Assembly: GCF_029277305.1 (NCBI RefSeq)
Contig: NZ_CP119526.1
DNA: 64,000 nt
Reading direction: 5' to 3' (one strand)
From: Guptibacillus hwajinpoensis
GTDB lineage: Bacteria; Bacillota; Bacilli; Bacillales; Guptibacillaceae
Made by a program: the position numbers and the translations under genes. Of the stretch, positions 31,981 to 40,883 are shown piece after piece; within the stretch, counting starts at the first letter, position 1; the number at the start of each line of letters is the position of its first letter. The notes under the pieces were generated by a model that did no database searches, was not told where the DNA came from, and saw only the letters and a program-made list of their open reading frames with translations.

Positions 31981-32063
31981 AAAATGACTTTCACCTCACC
32001 AAGGCGTTAAAAGTCTCCCGATTTTGAAGTGATGTTGTTATATTTCGCGATCGAATCACACTG

Positions 32064-32072
32064 TGGTACAAT
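32064..32072 (+). promoter_or_regulatory. Extended -10 promoter of rlmCD
   Basis: TGGTACAAT (32064-32072) fits the TGnTATAAT extended -10 with one mismatch, 39 bases before the rlmCD start. No good -35 is seen at 17 bases. Confidence 0.5.
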
Positions 32073-32111
32073 TTTTGTACATGAAATCGAACGGAAAAGG
32101 ACGGAAATCAA

Positions 32112-33485
32112 ATGAGTATTCAAGATATACCTGTAAAAAAGAACGATGTTGTGGAAGTGGAGTTTGTTGATATCTCACATGACGGCGCTGGTGTCGCTAA
32201 AGTAGACGGCTACACCTTGTTCGTGCCCTATGGTATACCAGGCGAAACAGCTGATGTAAAAGTAATTAAAACGAAAAAAGGATTTGGTTTCGGCAAACTC
32301 GTTGATGTCAAAGTTGAGAGTGAAGATCGCAATACGCCTCCGTGTCCGATCTTCTATCAGTGTGGAGGCTGCCAAACACAGCACATTACGTACGATAGCC
32401 AACTGAGGTTCAAGCACAAGCAGGTTCAAGACGTGATGGAGCGCATCGCGAAGATAGATGTACCTGTTCACCCTGTCCTAGGTATGGAAGACCCATGGCG
32501 CTACCGTAACAAAGCACAGGTTCCTGTTGGAGAAGAGAATGGCAAGATTGTTGCCGGCTTCTACCAGCAGCGCAGTCACCAGATTATCGACATGGACCAG
32601 TGTCTCATTCAGGAGCAGGAGAACGACGAAGTTCTTCGCGTCGTAAAAGAGATCGCTGAAAAATACGGCATCCGCGCATACGACGAACGCTCTCATCGTG
32701 GAACGCTAAGACACGTTGTTGCGAAATACGGTAAGCAAACAGACGACATCATGGTCGTTATTGTCACAAAGAACAAAGACTTACCGAATCGAAAACATAT
32801 CATAAATGACATCACAGAGAAACTTCCGAAAGTGAAATCAATCGTCCAGAATGTAAATCCCAAACGCACTAACGTGATCTTCGGTGACGAAACACGTGTC
32901 CTATGGGGATCTCCATACATTTACGACACAATTGGCGACATTAAATTCGCGATTTCAGCGCGCTCGTTCTATCAAGTAAACCCAGATCAAACAAAGGTGC
33001 TTTATGACCAGGCACTCGAATATGCTGGACTCACAGGTAATGAAACGGTTATCGACGCGTATTGCGGTATCGGAACGATCTCCCTTTTCCTTGCCCAAAA
33101 AGCGAAGCAAGTGTACGGCGTAGAAATTGTACCAGAAGCGATTGAAGATGCGAAGCGTAATGCCGAGTTAAACGGCATCACAAACGCGGAGTTTGCTGTT
33201 GGTGAAGCAGAGAATGTTATTCCAGCGTGGAAAGAGCAAGGTATCAAGCCAGACGTCATCGTCGTTGATCCGCCACGTAAAGGCTGTGAAGAATCCCTTC
33301 TACAAACGATTATTGATATGAAGCCAGAGAAAGTTGTCTATGTATCATGTAACCCTGCGACACTTGCACGGGATTTACGGATCTTAGAAGATGGTGGATT
33401 TAAAACGAAGGAAGTTCAACCGGTTGATATGTTCCCACATACGACGCACGTTGAGTGTACAGTGTTACTTAAAAAAAGGACATAG
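32112..33485 (+). CDS. rlmCD: 23S rRNA (uracil-5-)-methyltransferase
   Basis: RlmCD (YefA type), 457 residues, a SAM-dependent enzyme that in B. subtilis methylates both U747 and U1939 of 23S rRNA. An N-terminal TRAM RNA-binding domain (VVEVEFVDISHDGAGVAKVDG) is followed by 4Fe-4S cysteines (CPIFYQCGGCQTQH), then the Rossmann core with VIDAYCGIGTISLFLA, DVIVVDPPRKGC and the nucleophile loop YVSCNPATLARDL; MFPHTTHVECTVLL closes the protein. Sequence and position agree with the RlmCD group; a paralogue elsewhere is possible. RBS AAAAGGA. Confidence 0.92.
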   Translation: MSIQDIPVKKNDVVEVEFVDISHDGAGVAKVDGYTLFVPYGIPGETADVKVIKTKKGFGFGKLVDVKVESEDRNTPPCPIFYQCGGCQTQHITYDSQLRFKHKQVQDVMERIAKIDVPVHPVLGMEDPWRYRNKAQVPVGEENGKIVAGFYQQRSHQIIDMDQCLIQEQENDEVLRVVKEIAEKYGIRAYDERSHRGTLRHVVAKYGKQTDDIMVVIVTKNKDLPNRKHIINDITEKLPKVKSIVQNVNPKRTNVIFGDETRVLWGSPYIYDTIGDIKFAISARSFYQVNPDQTKVLYDQALEYAGLTGNETVIDAYCGIGTISLFLAQKAKQVYGVEIVPEAIEDAKRNAELNGITNAEFAVGEAENVIPAWKEQGIKPDVIVVDPPRKGCEESLLQTIIDMKPEKVVYVSCNPATLARDLRILEDGGFKTKEVQPVDMFPHTTHVECTVLLKKRT

Positions 33486-33486
33486 T

Positions 33487-33852
33487 TTAAGCAAATGTAT
33501 TAATTAAAATTCTTGATGGAGAGAGGTTATAGTGGATTTTAATCTCTTCTTCTATTGATTTTACAAGTCGATGAATAACTTGTTTTGACACTTTGTCATC
33601 ATCGATATCTAATGCTGCAAGGCGGTCAATATCACGCTTTAATTCTTTCAATTGCTTTGCAGTATTATTTTTTATCTCCAAATTAGCTTGAAGCTCACCT
33701 TTTTTAGTGGTTAATATCTGTAAGCTATCTGTGAGACGTTCATTCTGAAGTTTAAACTGTTCAGATGTAATTGCACCTTAAGAGTGTAAGAGTAGTAAAG
33801 TGTTGATTTGATTATTCGGCTTTTCAAGTTCTTTTTCTAGGTTCTTTAGTTC
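33487..33852 (-). pseudogene. Decayed C-terminal tail of a large serine recombinase
   Basis: Read on the minus strand in one frame, this gives a coiled-coil stretch (ELKNLEKELEKPNNQINTLL near 33800-33850), a TAA stop at 33778-33780, then GAITSEQFKLQNERL and more coiled coil, ending VIHRLVKSIEEEIKIHYNLS. The pattern 'KxLEKEL...LL...GxITxEQF...', followed by 'LVxxIEV..IxIHYNLS', is that of the C-terminal end of large serine integrases. The in-frame stop and the absence of the catalytic, zinc and recombinase domains show a broken remnant. Upstream sequence to about 34014 stays open in the same frame but looks unrelated. It suggests a past integration here. Confidence 0.6.
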
Positions 33853-33989
33853 AGTAAACAGTATGTACTGAACTTCATTACCCATTTGTGTGCAAAACCA
33901 TAAAGACGTTTTATACGAACAGTATTTTTTAATCAAGGCACATAAATAGTCTTGTGGTATAATATTGGCACTTCTACATATAAAAATAT

Positions 33990-34035
33990 AAAAAGGAAAG
34001 TGATTTACTGACAATAAGAATCACTTTCCTTTTTC
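33990..34035. terminator. Strong AT-rich hairpin, bidirectional terminator
   Basis: AAAAAGGAAAGTGAT pairs with ATCACTTTCCTTTTT, giving an A run on one side and a T run on the other so it could stop transcription on both strands. It separates the recombinase remnant from the small membrane-protein gene. Confidence 0.7.
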
Positions 34036-34087
34036 TTACGCATATATTAAAATAGACATTAATAAATTATTGTTGGAGGAGAGCAAA

Positions 34088-34285
34088 ATGATAAGCGATT
34101 TTTCCGCATTAATTTCATATTCTTCATCCATAATATTGGCATTTTGCTTATTATTTCTTTTACAAAAAATAACCATCGGAAAATTATCTCTATTTAATAA
34201 AAGGAAAATTAAATTGTTCCACGTTGAAGAAATAATATACAGTGTAACATCCGTTTTGATAATAATTAACTTCTTTACTTTTTAG
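34088..34285 (+). CDS. Unrecognised 65-residue membrane protein
   Basis: Starts at ATG 34088 with an excellent site, TGGAGGAG (34072-34079); a longer reading from 34070 begins within that site. The protein (MISDFSALISYSSSIILAFC at its start) has a first span at about residues 8-27, a basic loop (KRKIKL near 39-44) and a second span at about 49-64 ending FFTF. I do not recognise the family. Composition is far more AT-rich than the housekeeping genes around, like its neighbour. Its last 11 bases overlap the 3' end of the convergent PUA/EVE-like gene. A holin-like or effector role is conceivable but unsupported. Confidence 0.6.
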   Translation: MISDFSALISYSSSIILAFCLLFLLQKITIGKLSLFNKRKIKLFHVEEIIYSVTSVLIIINFFTF

Positions 34286-35303
34286 AATCTGGATCGTTAG
34301 GTTCTTCTGCATTACCAGTTGTACTTCTTGTAGATGCATCCATAAGCTTTACTAATTCGTCAGGTGAAAGGACTTTCATGTTATCTAACTTTTTAGTTAA
34401 TGCTTCTTTTAGTTCTCTCTCTTGATGATTATTCTGATACTCGATTACATTCTTTATGATACCGTCGGTGTGCAGATCTACATTAAAATCTTGATACCCT
34501 ACCGTAAATCCCCCACCATTAATAAGAACGATTAAAAGTGCAACTACACCAATTGTTTTCACTTTCCCGATAAGCTCTATTTTACCAGGTGAGTTAAGAT
34601 TTAATTTTACTTCAATATTGCCCGAGTCTAGGTTGGCATTCATCACTTTATTAAAATCCTCAATTGAATTGAGAAGGTTATTACCTAAGCCGAATAAATC
34701 ATTTGCATTGATTTTTTTGTCTGTAGTAACTTCTAATATCAAATGAGCCTCGCCATTTTTAACGAAAAAGTCGTTAATAGTTCTGTCAATAAATGTGGCA
34801 TATTCATTTGCATTAGTTATTGTATGATGAGAATAAATTAATTTATAGAGGTATGGGTCAAGAGATGCTTTGCTTACTCTTTTTAACCACTTTACTTCCT
34901 TTCTTTTTTCACAAACAATTTCCTTTTCGGAGACTTCTTCTGTATAAATAGTATCGCTTTCAACTTCCCCGAAAGTGATGATATCTGAGTTTTTACTAGG
35001 TATTAATACAATATCTCCCTGTTTAATTTCAGTAGAAAATTTAGCTAGTTGATTGGCTAAATGCTTGTTTTGTTGTGTATCTGGATATAATTCATGTACT
35101 TTTTCAGCAATACTTTCAATGGGCTTTAATGATTTTTTGTCTTTCTTAAAATTAATGAAGATATCTTCAGCTTTAATTTTGTTCCAACCAATTCCTATAT
35201 AGCTACCCTTAATGAAATTCTCGTAAAATTTTCCACTATTAGTTCTTACTAACCAATAATTTCGATTAGATGGAATAACAGGTAACATTTCCAAAATAGA
35301 CAT
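34275..35303 (-). CDS. PUA/EVE-like (Mrr N-terminal-like) domain protein with membrane span
   Basis: 342 residues, RBS GAGGGGG before ATG 35303. Residues about 14-145 resemble the N-terminal domain found on some Mrr-type restriction enzymes and related modified-base readers: NYWLVRTNSGKFYENFIKG, SYIGIGW (34-40), IKQGDIVLIPSKNSDIITFG (93-112) and VKWLKRVSKASL (137-148). A middle region (about 185-245) is unassigned. One hydrophobic segment, TIGVVALLIVLINGGG (250-265), is followed by a charged, partly helical C-terminus. No nuclease motif is seen. It is AT-rich and sits in an accessory island; a sensing or defence role is only a guess from domain resemblance. Confidence 0.6.
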   Translation of the reverse strand: MSILEMLPVIPSNRNYWLVRTNSGKFYENFIKGSYIGIGWNKIKAEDIFINFKKDKKSLKPIESIAEKVHELYPDTQQNKHLANQLAKFSTEIKQGDIVLIPSKNSDIITFGEVESDTIYTEEVSEKEIVCEKRKEVKWLKRVSKASLDPYLYKLIYSHHTITNANEYATFIDRTINDFFVKNGEAHLILEVTTDKKINANDLFGLGNNLLNSIEDFNKVMNANLDSGNIEVKLNLNSPGKIELIGKVKTIGVVALLIVLINGGGFTVGYQDFNVDLHTDGIIKNVIEYQNNHQERELKEALTKKLDNMKVLSPDELVKLMDASTRSTTGNAEEPNDPDSKK

Positions 35304-35474
35304 GTAATCCCCCTCACTAGTAATTCTTAAGGATTATATTACCATAAAAGTTTCGTTTTTTGACAAAAAAGACGCAAGTGCTATTCCTTTTTATTTGATT
35401 TGTTCAAGCTGTCTACTCAGCACGCGTGGAGTGTGTAACCTGCTTAAAAAAGAAGTAGATAATTTAATAATATA

Positions 35475-35527
35475 AAAAAAGCACCTCACCAGACGCCCTT
35501 GAAGCGAATGGTAAGGTGCTTTTTTTC
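35475..35527. terminator. Bidirectional terminator between katG and the island
   Basis: AGCACCTCACCA-like left arm (from 35480) pairs with TGGTAAGGTGCT (to 35520). An A run precedes and a T run follows, so it serves katG on the minus strand and may stop plus-strand reads too. Confidence 0.88.
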
Positions 35528-35531
35528 ATTA

Positions 35532-37769
35532 TTACGCGTTCGTCGTCATCTTATCCTTACTTGTTTTAAGATCAAAACGGTCAGCGTTCATAATCTTAAC
35601 CCATGCGGATACGAAGTCGCGTACAAATTTCTCTTTGTTGTCCTCTTGTGCATATACTTCTGCATAAGAACGGAGGATGGAGTTTGAACCGAATACAAGG
35701 TCAACACGTGATGCGGTACGTACTAGTTCTCCAGTTTTGCGGTCGCGTCCTTCGTATTCATTGAAGTCAGCTGGTTTCCATTCAACACCCATGTCGAGTA
35801 GGTTCACAAAGAAATCGTTCGTAAGTGTACCAACGCGGTCAGTAAACACACCATGCTTCGTGCCGTTATGGTTTGTCCCAAGCACGCGCATGCCGCCAAT
35901 TAGAACGGTCATTTCAGGTGCAGTAAGACCAAGAAGCTGTGATTTGTCTACCAGTAATTCCTCGGGGCTAAGCGTGTATTCCTTCTTCTGATAGTTACGG
36001 AATCCGTCAGCCATTGGCTCTAAAACGTCAAAGCTTTCTACATCTGTTTGCTCTTCCGTTGCATCACCACGTCCAGGAGCAAATGGGACTGTGATCTCAA
36101 CACCAGCATCTTTTGCTGCTTTTTCAACAGCTGCACTACCGCCAAGAACAATCAAATCAGCTAGGCTAACTGTTTTATCAAGCTCGTTTTGGATCTTTTC
36201 GTAAACGGATAGTACTCGTGAAAGCTGCTCAGGTTCGTTTACATCCCAATTCTTTTGTGGCTCTAAGCGAATGCGAGCGCCATTAGCACCACCACGATTA
36301 TCAGAGCTGCGGAATGTACTTGCAGAAGCCCATGCAGTTGTAACAAGCTCGCTAATGCTTAACCCAGAGTTAAGAATTTTTGCCTTAATGTTTTCTACTT
36401 CAGCAGCAGTTAGTTCATAGTCCACGTTCGGGATAGGATCTTGCCAGATCAAATCTTCTTGTGGCACTTCAGGACCAAGGTATCTTTCTTTAGGACCCAT
36501 GTCACGGTGAAGTAATTTAAACCATGCACGTGCAAATTGGTCAGCGAAGTATTCGATATCCTCGTGGAAGCGACGTGAAATTTTTTCATAGATCTCATCT
36601 TCACGAAGAGCCATATCCGCTGTTGTCATCATAGTTTCGACTTTTATTGATGCATCTTCAGCATCTGGAGCAAGATGGTCTTCTGTAGGATTCACAGGCT
36701 TCCATTGGTGAGCACCTGCAGGACTCTTTGTTAGTTCCCATTCATAACCGAATAGTAAATCATAGTAACCGTTGTCCCACTTCGTTGGGTTCGCAGTCCA
36801 AGCGCCTTCTATGCCACTTGTAATCGTATCACGGCCTTTACCGCTTCCGTGCGTATTTTTCCAACCTAATCCTTGCTCTTCAATATCAGCCGCTTCGGGA
36901 GCTGCTCCAACATGTGCTTCAGCATCTCCAGCGCCGTGTGCTTTCCCAAACGTATGACCGCCGGCAATAAGGGCAACCGTTTCTTCATCGTTCATTCCCA
37001 TGCGAGCAAATGTTTCACGAATATCGCGTGCACTGCCTAGAGGATCTGGTTCTCCATTTGGTCCTTCTGGATTAACATAGATAAGTCCCATTTGAACAGC
37101 AGCAAGCGGACTTTCAAGCTCGCGGTCGCCTGAGTAACGGTTATCGCCTAGCCATTCTTTCTCAGTACCCCAGTAGATATCTTCTTCTGGATGCCAAACA
37201 TCTTCGCGTCCTCCGCCAAAACCAAATGTCTTTAAGCCCATTGATTCCAGTGCGACATTACCAGTGATAACCAGTAAGTCTGCCCAAGAAATCTTATTTC
37301 CGTGCTTTTGCTTAATTGGCCATAGGAGACGGCGTGCTTTATCAAGACTTGCGTTATCTGGCCAGCTGTTAAGTGGAGCAAAGCGTTGCGATCCAGTTGC
37401 ACCGCCGCCGCGTCCATCACCAGTACGATATGTACCAGCCGCGTGCCATGACATACGAATGAAAAGTGGACCATAGTGTCCGTAATCAGCAGGCCACCAG
37501 TCCTGGCTATCTGTCATTAATGTACGAAGATCCTGCTTCAATTCGTAATAATCTAGTTTTTTAAATTCTTCTGCGTAGTTAAAGTCTTCACCCATTGGAT
37601 TGCTTTTTCTATCGTGTTGTTGAAGAAGATTCAAATTTAACTGGTTTGGCCACCAGTCTTTATTTGTTGTGCCAACTTTAGTAGTGGTGATAGCACTCTC
37701 TTCTTTCGTTTTTCCATGAGAGACAGGGCACTTTCCAGCTTGGCTATCGTGCATTTCGTTTTTATCCAT
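35532..37769 (-). CDS. katG: Catalase-peroxidase KatG
   Basis: KatG, 745 residues, class I haem peroxidase that removes hydrogen peroxide. Distal residues Arg105, Trp108 and His109 lie in FIRMSWHAAGTYRTGDGRGG. The tyrosine and methionine of the Trp-Tyr-Met adduct are expected in MGLIYVNPEGPNGEPDP and the following helix. The proximal histidine is in VALIAGGHTFGKAHGAG. The degenerate second domain occupies the C-terminal half (about 430-745). AAGGAGA lies eight bases ahead of ATG 37769. B. subtilis uses KatA instead, so katG here replaces or supplements it. Confidence 0.97.
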   Translation of the reverse strand: MDKNEMHDSQAGKCPVSHGKTKEESAITTTKVGTTNKDWWPNQLNLNLLQQHDRKSNPMGEDFNYAEEFKKLDYYELKQDLRTLMTDSQDWWPADYGHYGPLFIRMSWHAAGTYRTGDGRGGGATGSQRFAPLNSWPDNASLDKARRLLWPIKQKHGNKISWADLLVITGNVALESMGLKTFGFGGGREDVWHPEEDIYWGTEKEWLGDNRYSGDRELESPLAAVQMGLIYVNPEGPNGEPDPLGSARDIRETFARMGMNDEETVALIAGGHTFGKAHGAGDAEAHVGAAPEAADIEEQGLGWKNTHGSGKGRDTITSGIEGAWTANPTKWDNGYYDLLFGYEWELTKSPAGAHQWKPVNPTEDHLAPDAEDASIKVETMMTTADMALREDEIYEKISRRFHEDIEYFADQFARAWFKLLHRDMGPKERYLGPEVPQEDLIWQDPIPNVDYELTAAEVENIKAKILNSGLSISELVTTAWASASTFRSSDNRGGANGARIRLEPQKNWDVNEPEQLSRVLSVYEKIQNELDKTVSLADLIVLGGSAAVEKAAKDAGVEITVPFAPGRGDATEEQTDVESFDVLEPMADGFRNYQKKEYTLSPEELLVDKSQLLGLTAPEMTVLIGGMRVLGTNHNGTKHGVFTDRVGTLTNDFFVNLLDMGVEWKPADFNEYEGRDRKTGELVRTASRVDLVFGSNSILRSYAEVYAQEDNKEKFVRDFVSAWVKIMNADRFDLKTSKDKMTTNA

Positions 37770-37820
37770 ATTTAAAATCTCCTTTCGAAATTAAGAAAAT
37801 AAATTATAACCTCTATTAGA

Positions 37821-37835
37821 TTATAATTATAATAA
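37821..37835 (-). promoter_or_regulatory. PerR-like box upstream of katG
   Basis: TTATAATTATAATAA at 37821-37835 compares with the PerR consensus TTATAATnATTATAA: left half perfect, right half five of seven. It lies 52-66 bases before the katG start, within an AT-rich promoter region. PerR de-repression by peroxide is the known control of such catalases in Bacillus. Confidence 0.65.
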
Positions 37836-37941
37836 ATTAATAATCATTTTGGAAGAGTTATGCACTAATTTTTGCAAAATAATTTCAAAACCTCGTTGGA
37901 TAGGGGGGTTACAACTAATAAAATGTAACTCTTTTAAGCAA

Positions 37942-38054
37942 TAGCTCTTTTCGTAGGCATTTTTGATATTAGATAGTAGTTAATTTCCGCTCCAATTTGC
38001 TAAGTGTGGTTTTGAAAAACTGATGAAAAAGCAACAATCTTTTAGAAAAGAGCC
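37942..38054 (-). repeat. MITE-like interspersed repeat, copy 3 (short form)
   Basis: Minus-strand copy of the family at 428-549 and 27045-27199. On the minus strand it begins GGCTCTTTTCTAAAAGATTG, contains ACCACACTTAGCAAATTGGA then GCGGAAATTAAC, and ends ATGCCTACGAAAAGAGCT. It lacks the 36-base hairpin of copy 2. The remaining DNA between katG and the next gene (37836-37941, 38055-38202) shows no gene. Confidence 0.75.
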
Positions 38055-38202
38055 TAAATAACAGACTAGTAATGAATATGGGTAGGCTCGAAAGGGAAGA
38101 AGCGCAATTGCTTCAGGTTCATTCAACCTACTATTAATACTTTCGATTTTATTACGAGTTTACCTCTTTCAAAAAACAGTTAAGAGCACATCCATTAACA
38201 GA

Positions 38203-38238
38203 AAAAGAGAGACGGTGTTTAAGCCGTCTCTCTTTTCT
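38203..38238 (-). terminator. Terminator of the HAD phosphatase gene
   Basis: AAAAGAGAGACGG pairs with CCGTCTCTCTTTT around TGTTTAAG; a T run follows on the minus strand. It begins six bases past the gene's stop. Confidence 0.9.
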
Positions 38239-38243
38239 TAAAA

Positions 38244-39068
38244 TTATTTTGTTATGAGCTGATCTTGTAATAGAAACTTTTCAACTACTTTTGCAACTCC
38301 ATCATTCTTGTTTGTATCTGCAATGTAGTCAGAAATCTTTTTGATGTCATCTGGAGCATTACCCATCGCAACGCCAAGTCCAGCAAATTCAATCATTTCT
38401 TGATCATTGTAGCTGTCTCCAACCGCTATGACTTCTTCTCGTTTGATGCCGCATTCGTTAATGAGCTTTTCGATACTCGTCCCTTTTGTAATGCCTTTAT
38501 CAGTAAATTCTAGGAAATAGGGCTTGGAGCGCATCACGCTGAATTCTTCTCCTAACTTCTCTTGCAGTTTCTTTTCTACCTTTTTAAGATGCTCTGGTTC
38601 GCCAACCATTAACACTTTCACAACTGGTTCGGTTACACCTTCGACAAATGAATCCACGAGTGTGATTGGTAGACCTGTAAGATTAGACTCAATTGTTGTG
38701 TATGGATTCTCTTCTGTGGTAATAATTGTATCCCCAACATAAGTGTGAATATAAACGTCTTCTTGAACGCTAATTTCATACAGTCTTTGAACAGCTTCTA
38801 GACTTAAAGTCGAACTGAAAAATTCCTCTTTGGATTCGCAGTTAATAATTTTACCGCCATTAAATGAAAGGATATAGCTTTCATAGTCAGCAAGAAGCAG
38901 TTCTTCAGCAAATGAATTCATTCCAAATGTCGGCCGACCGGATGCAAGAACTACTTTCTTTCCTTCTTGTTGAGCCTTCATAAGAGCTTCTTTAGTACGA
39001 ACAGAAATCGTTTGATCACTATTCAGCAATGTATCGTCTAAATCTAATACAATCATTTTGTAAGCCAA
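38244..39068 (-). CDS. Cof-type HAD-IIB family phosphatase
   Basis: 274 residues. HAD motif I MIVLDLDDTLLNSD (nucleophile Asp9 or so), motif II VVLASGRPTFG, motif III lysine in the C-terminal part (KGTSIEKLI), and motif IV EVIAVGDSYNDQEMIEFAGLGVAMGNA. The C2B cap lies between. Such enzymes dephosphorylate sugar phosphates, FMN or pyridoxal phosphate; the substrate cannot be read off. Best start is TTG at 39068 with GAGAGGG about ten bases upstream; ATG at 39056 is the alternative and would remove only four residues. Confidence 0.88.
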   Translation of the reverse strand: MAYKMIVLDLDDTLLNSDQTISVRTKEALMKAQQEGKKVVLASGRPTFGMNSFAEELLLADYESYILSFNGGKIINCESKEEFFSSTLSLEAVQRLYEISVQEDVYIHTYVGDTIITTEENPYTTIESNLTGLPITLVDSFVEGVTEPVVKVLMVGEPEHLKKVEKKLQEKLGEEFSVMRSKPYFLEFTDKGITKGTSIEKLINECGIKREEVIAVGDSYNDQEMIEFAGLGVAMGNAPDDIKKISDYIADTNKNDGVAKVVEKFLLQDQLITK

Positions 39069-39433
39069 GTTAAATAACCCTCTCTTTTTCGATATTCTTT
39101 ATACATTCTACTAGATTTCAGTAGAAATAGGGGACGAATGTTTGGAAGAATAGGTTTTACGGGAATAGAAGGTATATTGGTAAAGTGTTGGATTCACCCT
39201 AGTAAAAGAAGGAAGGTCTGAACGACAGCGTCGTGTAATTCAAAGGAATGACCTTTAGGAAGCATAATTATTGACCATCTTTATCAAGGGAAGTATCTTT
39301 GGACTTATCACTTAACTGTGCTTTTTTTAGTTACAGTTATCATATACACCTATAACCATTTGGAGCATAGGTATTGTTCCAACATTATATTTCTATATAT
39401 TAAGTACATTAACGAATTAAAGGAGAGTTCACA
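39069..39433. other. Intergenic region, no gene seen
   Basis: 365 bases between divergent genes. One possible structured segment, AAGGTC (39213-39218) with GACCTT (39250-39255) enclosing ACGAC/GTCGT, could form a hairpin. Otherwise AT-rich with no convincing promoter pair; frames present have no ribosome site. Confidence 0.5.
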
Positions 39434-40738
39434 ATGGAGAACTATCAAGAACTTACAGCAAAGCAAAAAACATTTTTCCAGAGCGGGAAAACCAAAGATG
39501 TGCAATATCGTCTTAATGCATTAACTAAATTGAAAGAAATAATGACGTCACATGAGCAAGAAATTCTAGACGCTTTGAAAGCCGATCTTAATAAACCAGA
39601 AGTCGAAACAAAGCGTGCAGAAATTGGTCTTGTAATCGGTGAAATTAACTTTATGATTGAGAACTTGTCTTCTTGGGCAACTACTCAAGAAGTAGAAACT
39701 CCTTCTACTCATGAAGGTGCTACGAGTTTTATAATTTCTGAACCTTATGGATCAGCCCTTGTTATTGCACCATGGAACTATCCGATTCAACTTGCCCTCG
39801 CTCCATTAGCCGGAGCTATTGCAGCAGGAAACTGCGCTGTATTGAAACCATCTGAGTTAACACCTCACACATCTAGTCTTTTAGCTAAAATGATTAATGA
39901 GAATTTCTCTGAAGAATATTTGCGTGTTGTTGAAGGAGAAGTGGAAACGAGTACTGCTCTATTAAAAGAGAAATTTGACTACATCTTCTTCACAGGTAGT
40001 ACAGGCGTAGGGAAAATCGTTGCGGAAGCGGCAGCAAAACATTTAACACCTACGACATTAGAGTTAGGCGGTAAGAGCCCTGCTATTGTCCATGAGGATG
40101 CTGACCTAGATGAGACCGCAACCCGAATTGCGCGAAGTAAATTTGCGAATGCTGGTCAAACTTGTGTTGCTCCAGATTACCTTCTCGTACACCGTAGCGT
40201 AAAAGATCAGTTGATTGCTAAAATGCAGGAAGTGATTACAGCAACGTACGGAGAAAACGTTTCGGAAAATCTTGAGTTCCCACATGTTGTAAGTGAACGA
40301 CACTTTGATCGTTTACACCAATTCTTAAATGATGGGGAGACCGTAGTGGGAGGTAATTCAGATAGATCTCGCCTATTCATTGAACCTACTATCTTAGATC
40401 ATATTTCTTGGGAAGATTCTATTATGCAAGATGAAATTTTCGGCCCAATTTTACCTGTTCTTGTGTACGATGAATTGCCTAAAGCAATTGATGCAATCGT
40501 GGAGCGCCCTAAGCCATTAGCTCTCTATCTGTTCACTGATAATGAAAAAGTACAAGATGACGTATTGACGAAGATTTCATTTGGTGGTGGTGCGATTAAT
40601 GATGCAATTAATCACATGACAACACACTATCTACCATTTGGTGGTGTTGGGAATAGTGGAATGGGAGCTTATCATGGTAAAGCGAGCTTCGATACATTCT
40701 CGCACTTCAAGAGTATTCTTAAGCGTTCAAACAAATAG
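39434..40738 (+). CDS. Aldehyde dehydrogenase (class 3-like)
   Basis: 434 residues, NAD(P)-dependent oxidation of aldehydes to acids. Conserved parts: IAPWNYPIQLALAPLAGAIAAGN (about 112-134), the cofactor loop FFTGSTGVGKIV (about 188-199), the general-base glutamate in TLELGGKSPAIV (about 213), the nucleophile cysteine in FANAGQTCVAPDYLLV (about 247), and EIFGPILPVLVYD. The short, membrane-anchor-free form resembles Bacillus YwdH and the class 3 fatty-aldehyde group. RBS AAGGAGAG before ATG 39434. Substrate unknown. Confidence 0.92.
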   Translation: MENYQELTAKQKTFFQSGKTKDVQYRLNALTKLKEIMTSHEQEILDALKADLNKPEVETKRAEIGLVIGEINFMIENLSSWATTQEVETPSTHEGATSFIISEPYGSALVIAPWNYPIQLALAPLAGAIAAGNCAVLKPSELTPHTSSLLAKMINENFSEEYLRVVEGEVETSTALLKEKFDYIFFTGSTGVGKIVAEAAAKHLTPTTLELGGKSPAIVHEDADLDETATRIARSKFANAGQTCVAPDYLLVHRSVKDQLIAKMQEVITATYGENVSENLEFPHVVSERHFDRLHQFLNDGETVVGGNSDRSRLFIEPTILDHISWEDSIMQDEIFGPILPVLVYDELPKAIDAIVERPKPLALYLFTDNEKVQDDVLTKISFGGGAINDAINHMTTHYLPFGGVGNSGMGAYHGKASFDTFSHFKSILKRSNK

Positions 40739-40883
40739 GAAATCTATAGGTTAGTAGATCATGCTTTAATCAAAGTACTAGCGGGTATAGTACAAATGTG
40801 TAGCAGTAAACGTAAAAATTCGTATAACACGAGAGTGCCGTAGTTCAGTTTGATTCTTATTATGTATAGAAAGGATGTAGAGA

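Noticed and set aside
33778..34014. Independent 78-residue gene
   Set aside because: Its end continues in the same frame into the recombinase-like coiled coil past a stop; the upstream part is unspecific and crosses a hairpin.
39318..39524. Open frame of 68 codons before the aldehyde dehydrogenase gene
   Set aside because: Overlaps the start of the real gene in another frame and has no ribosome site.
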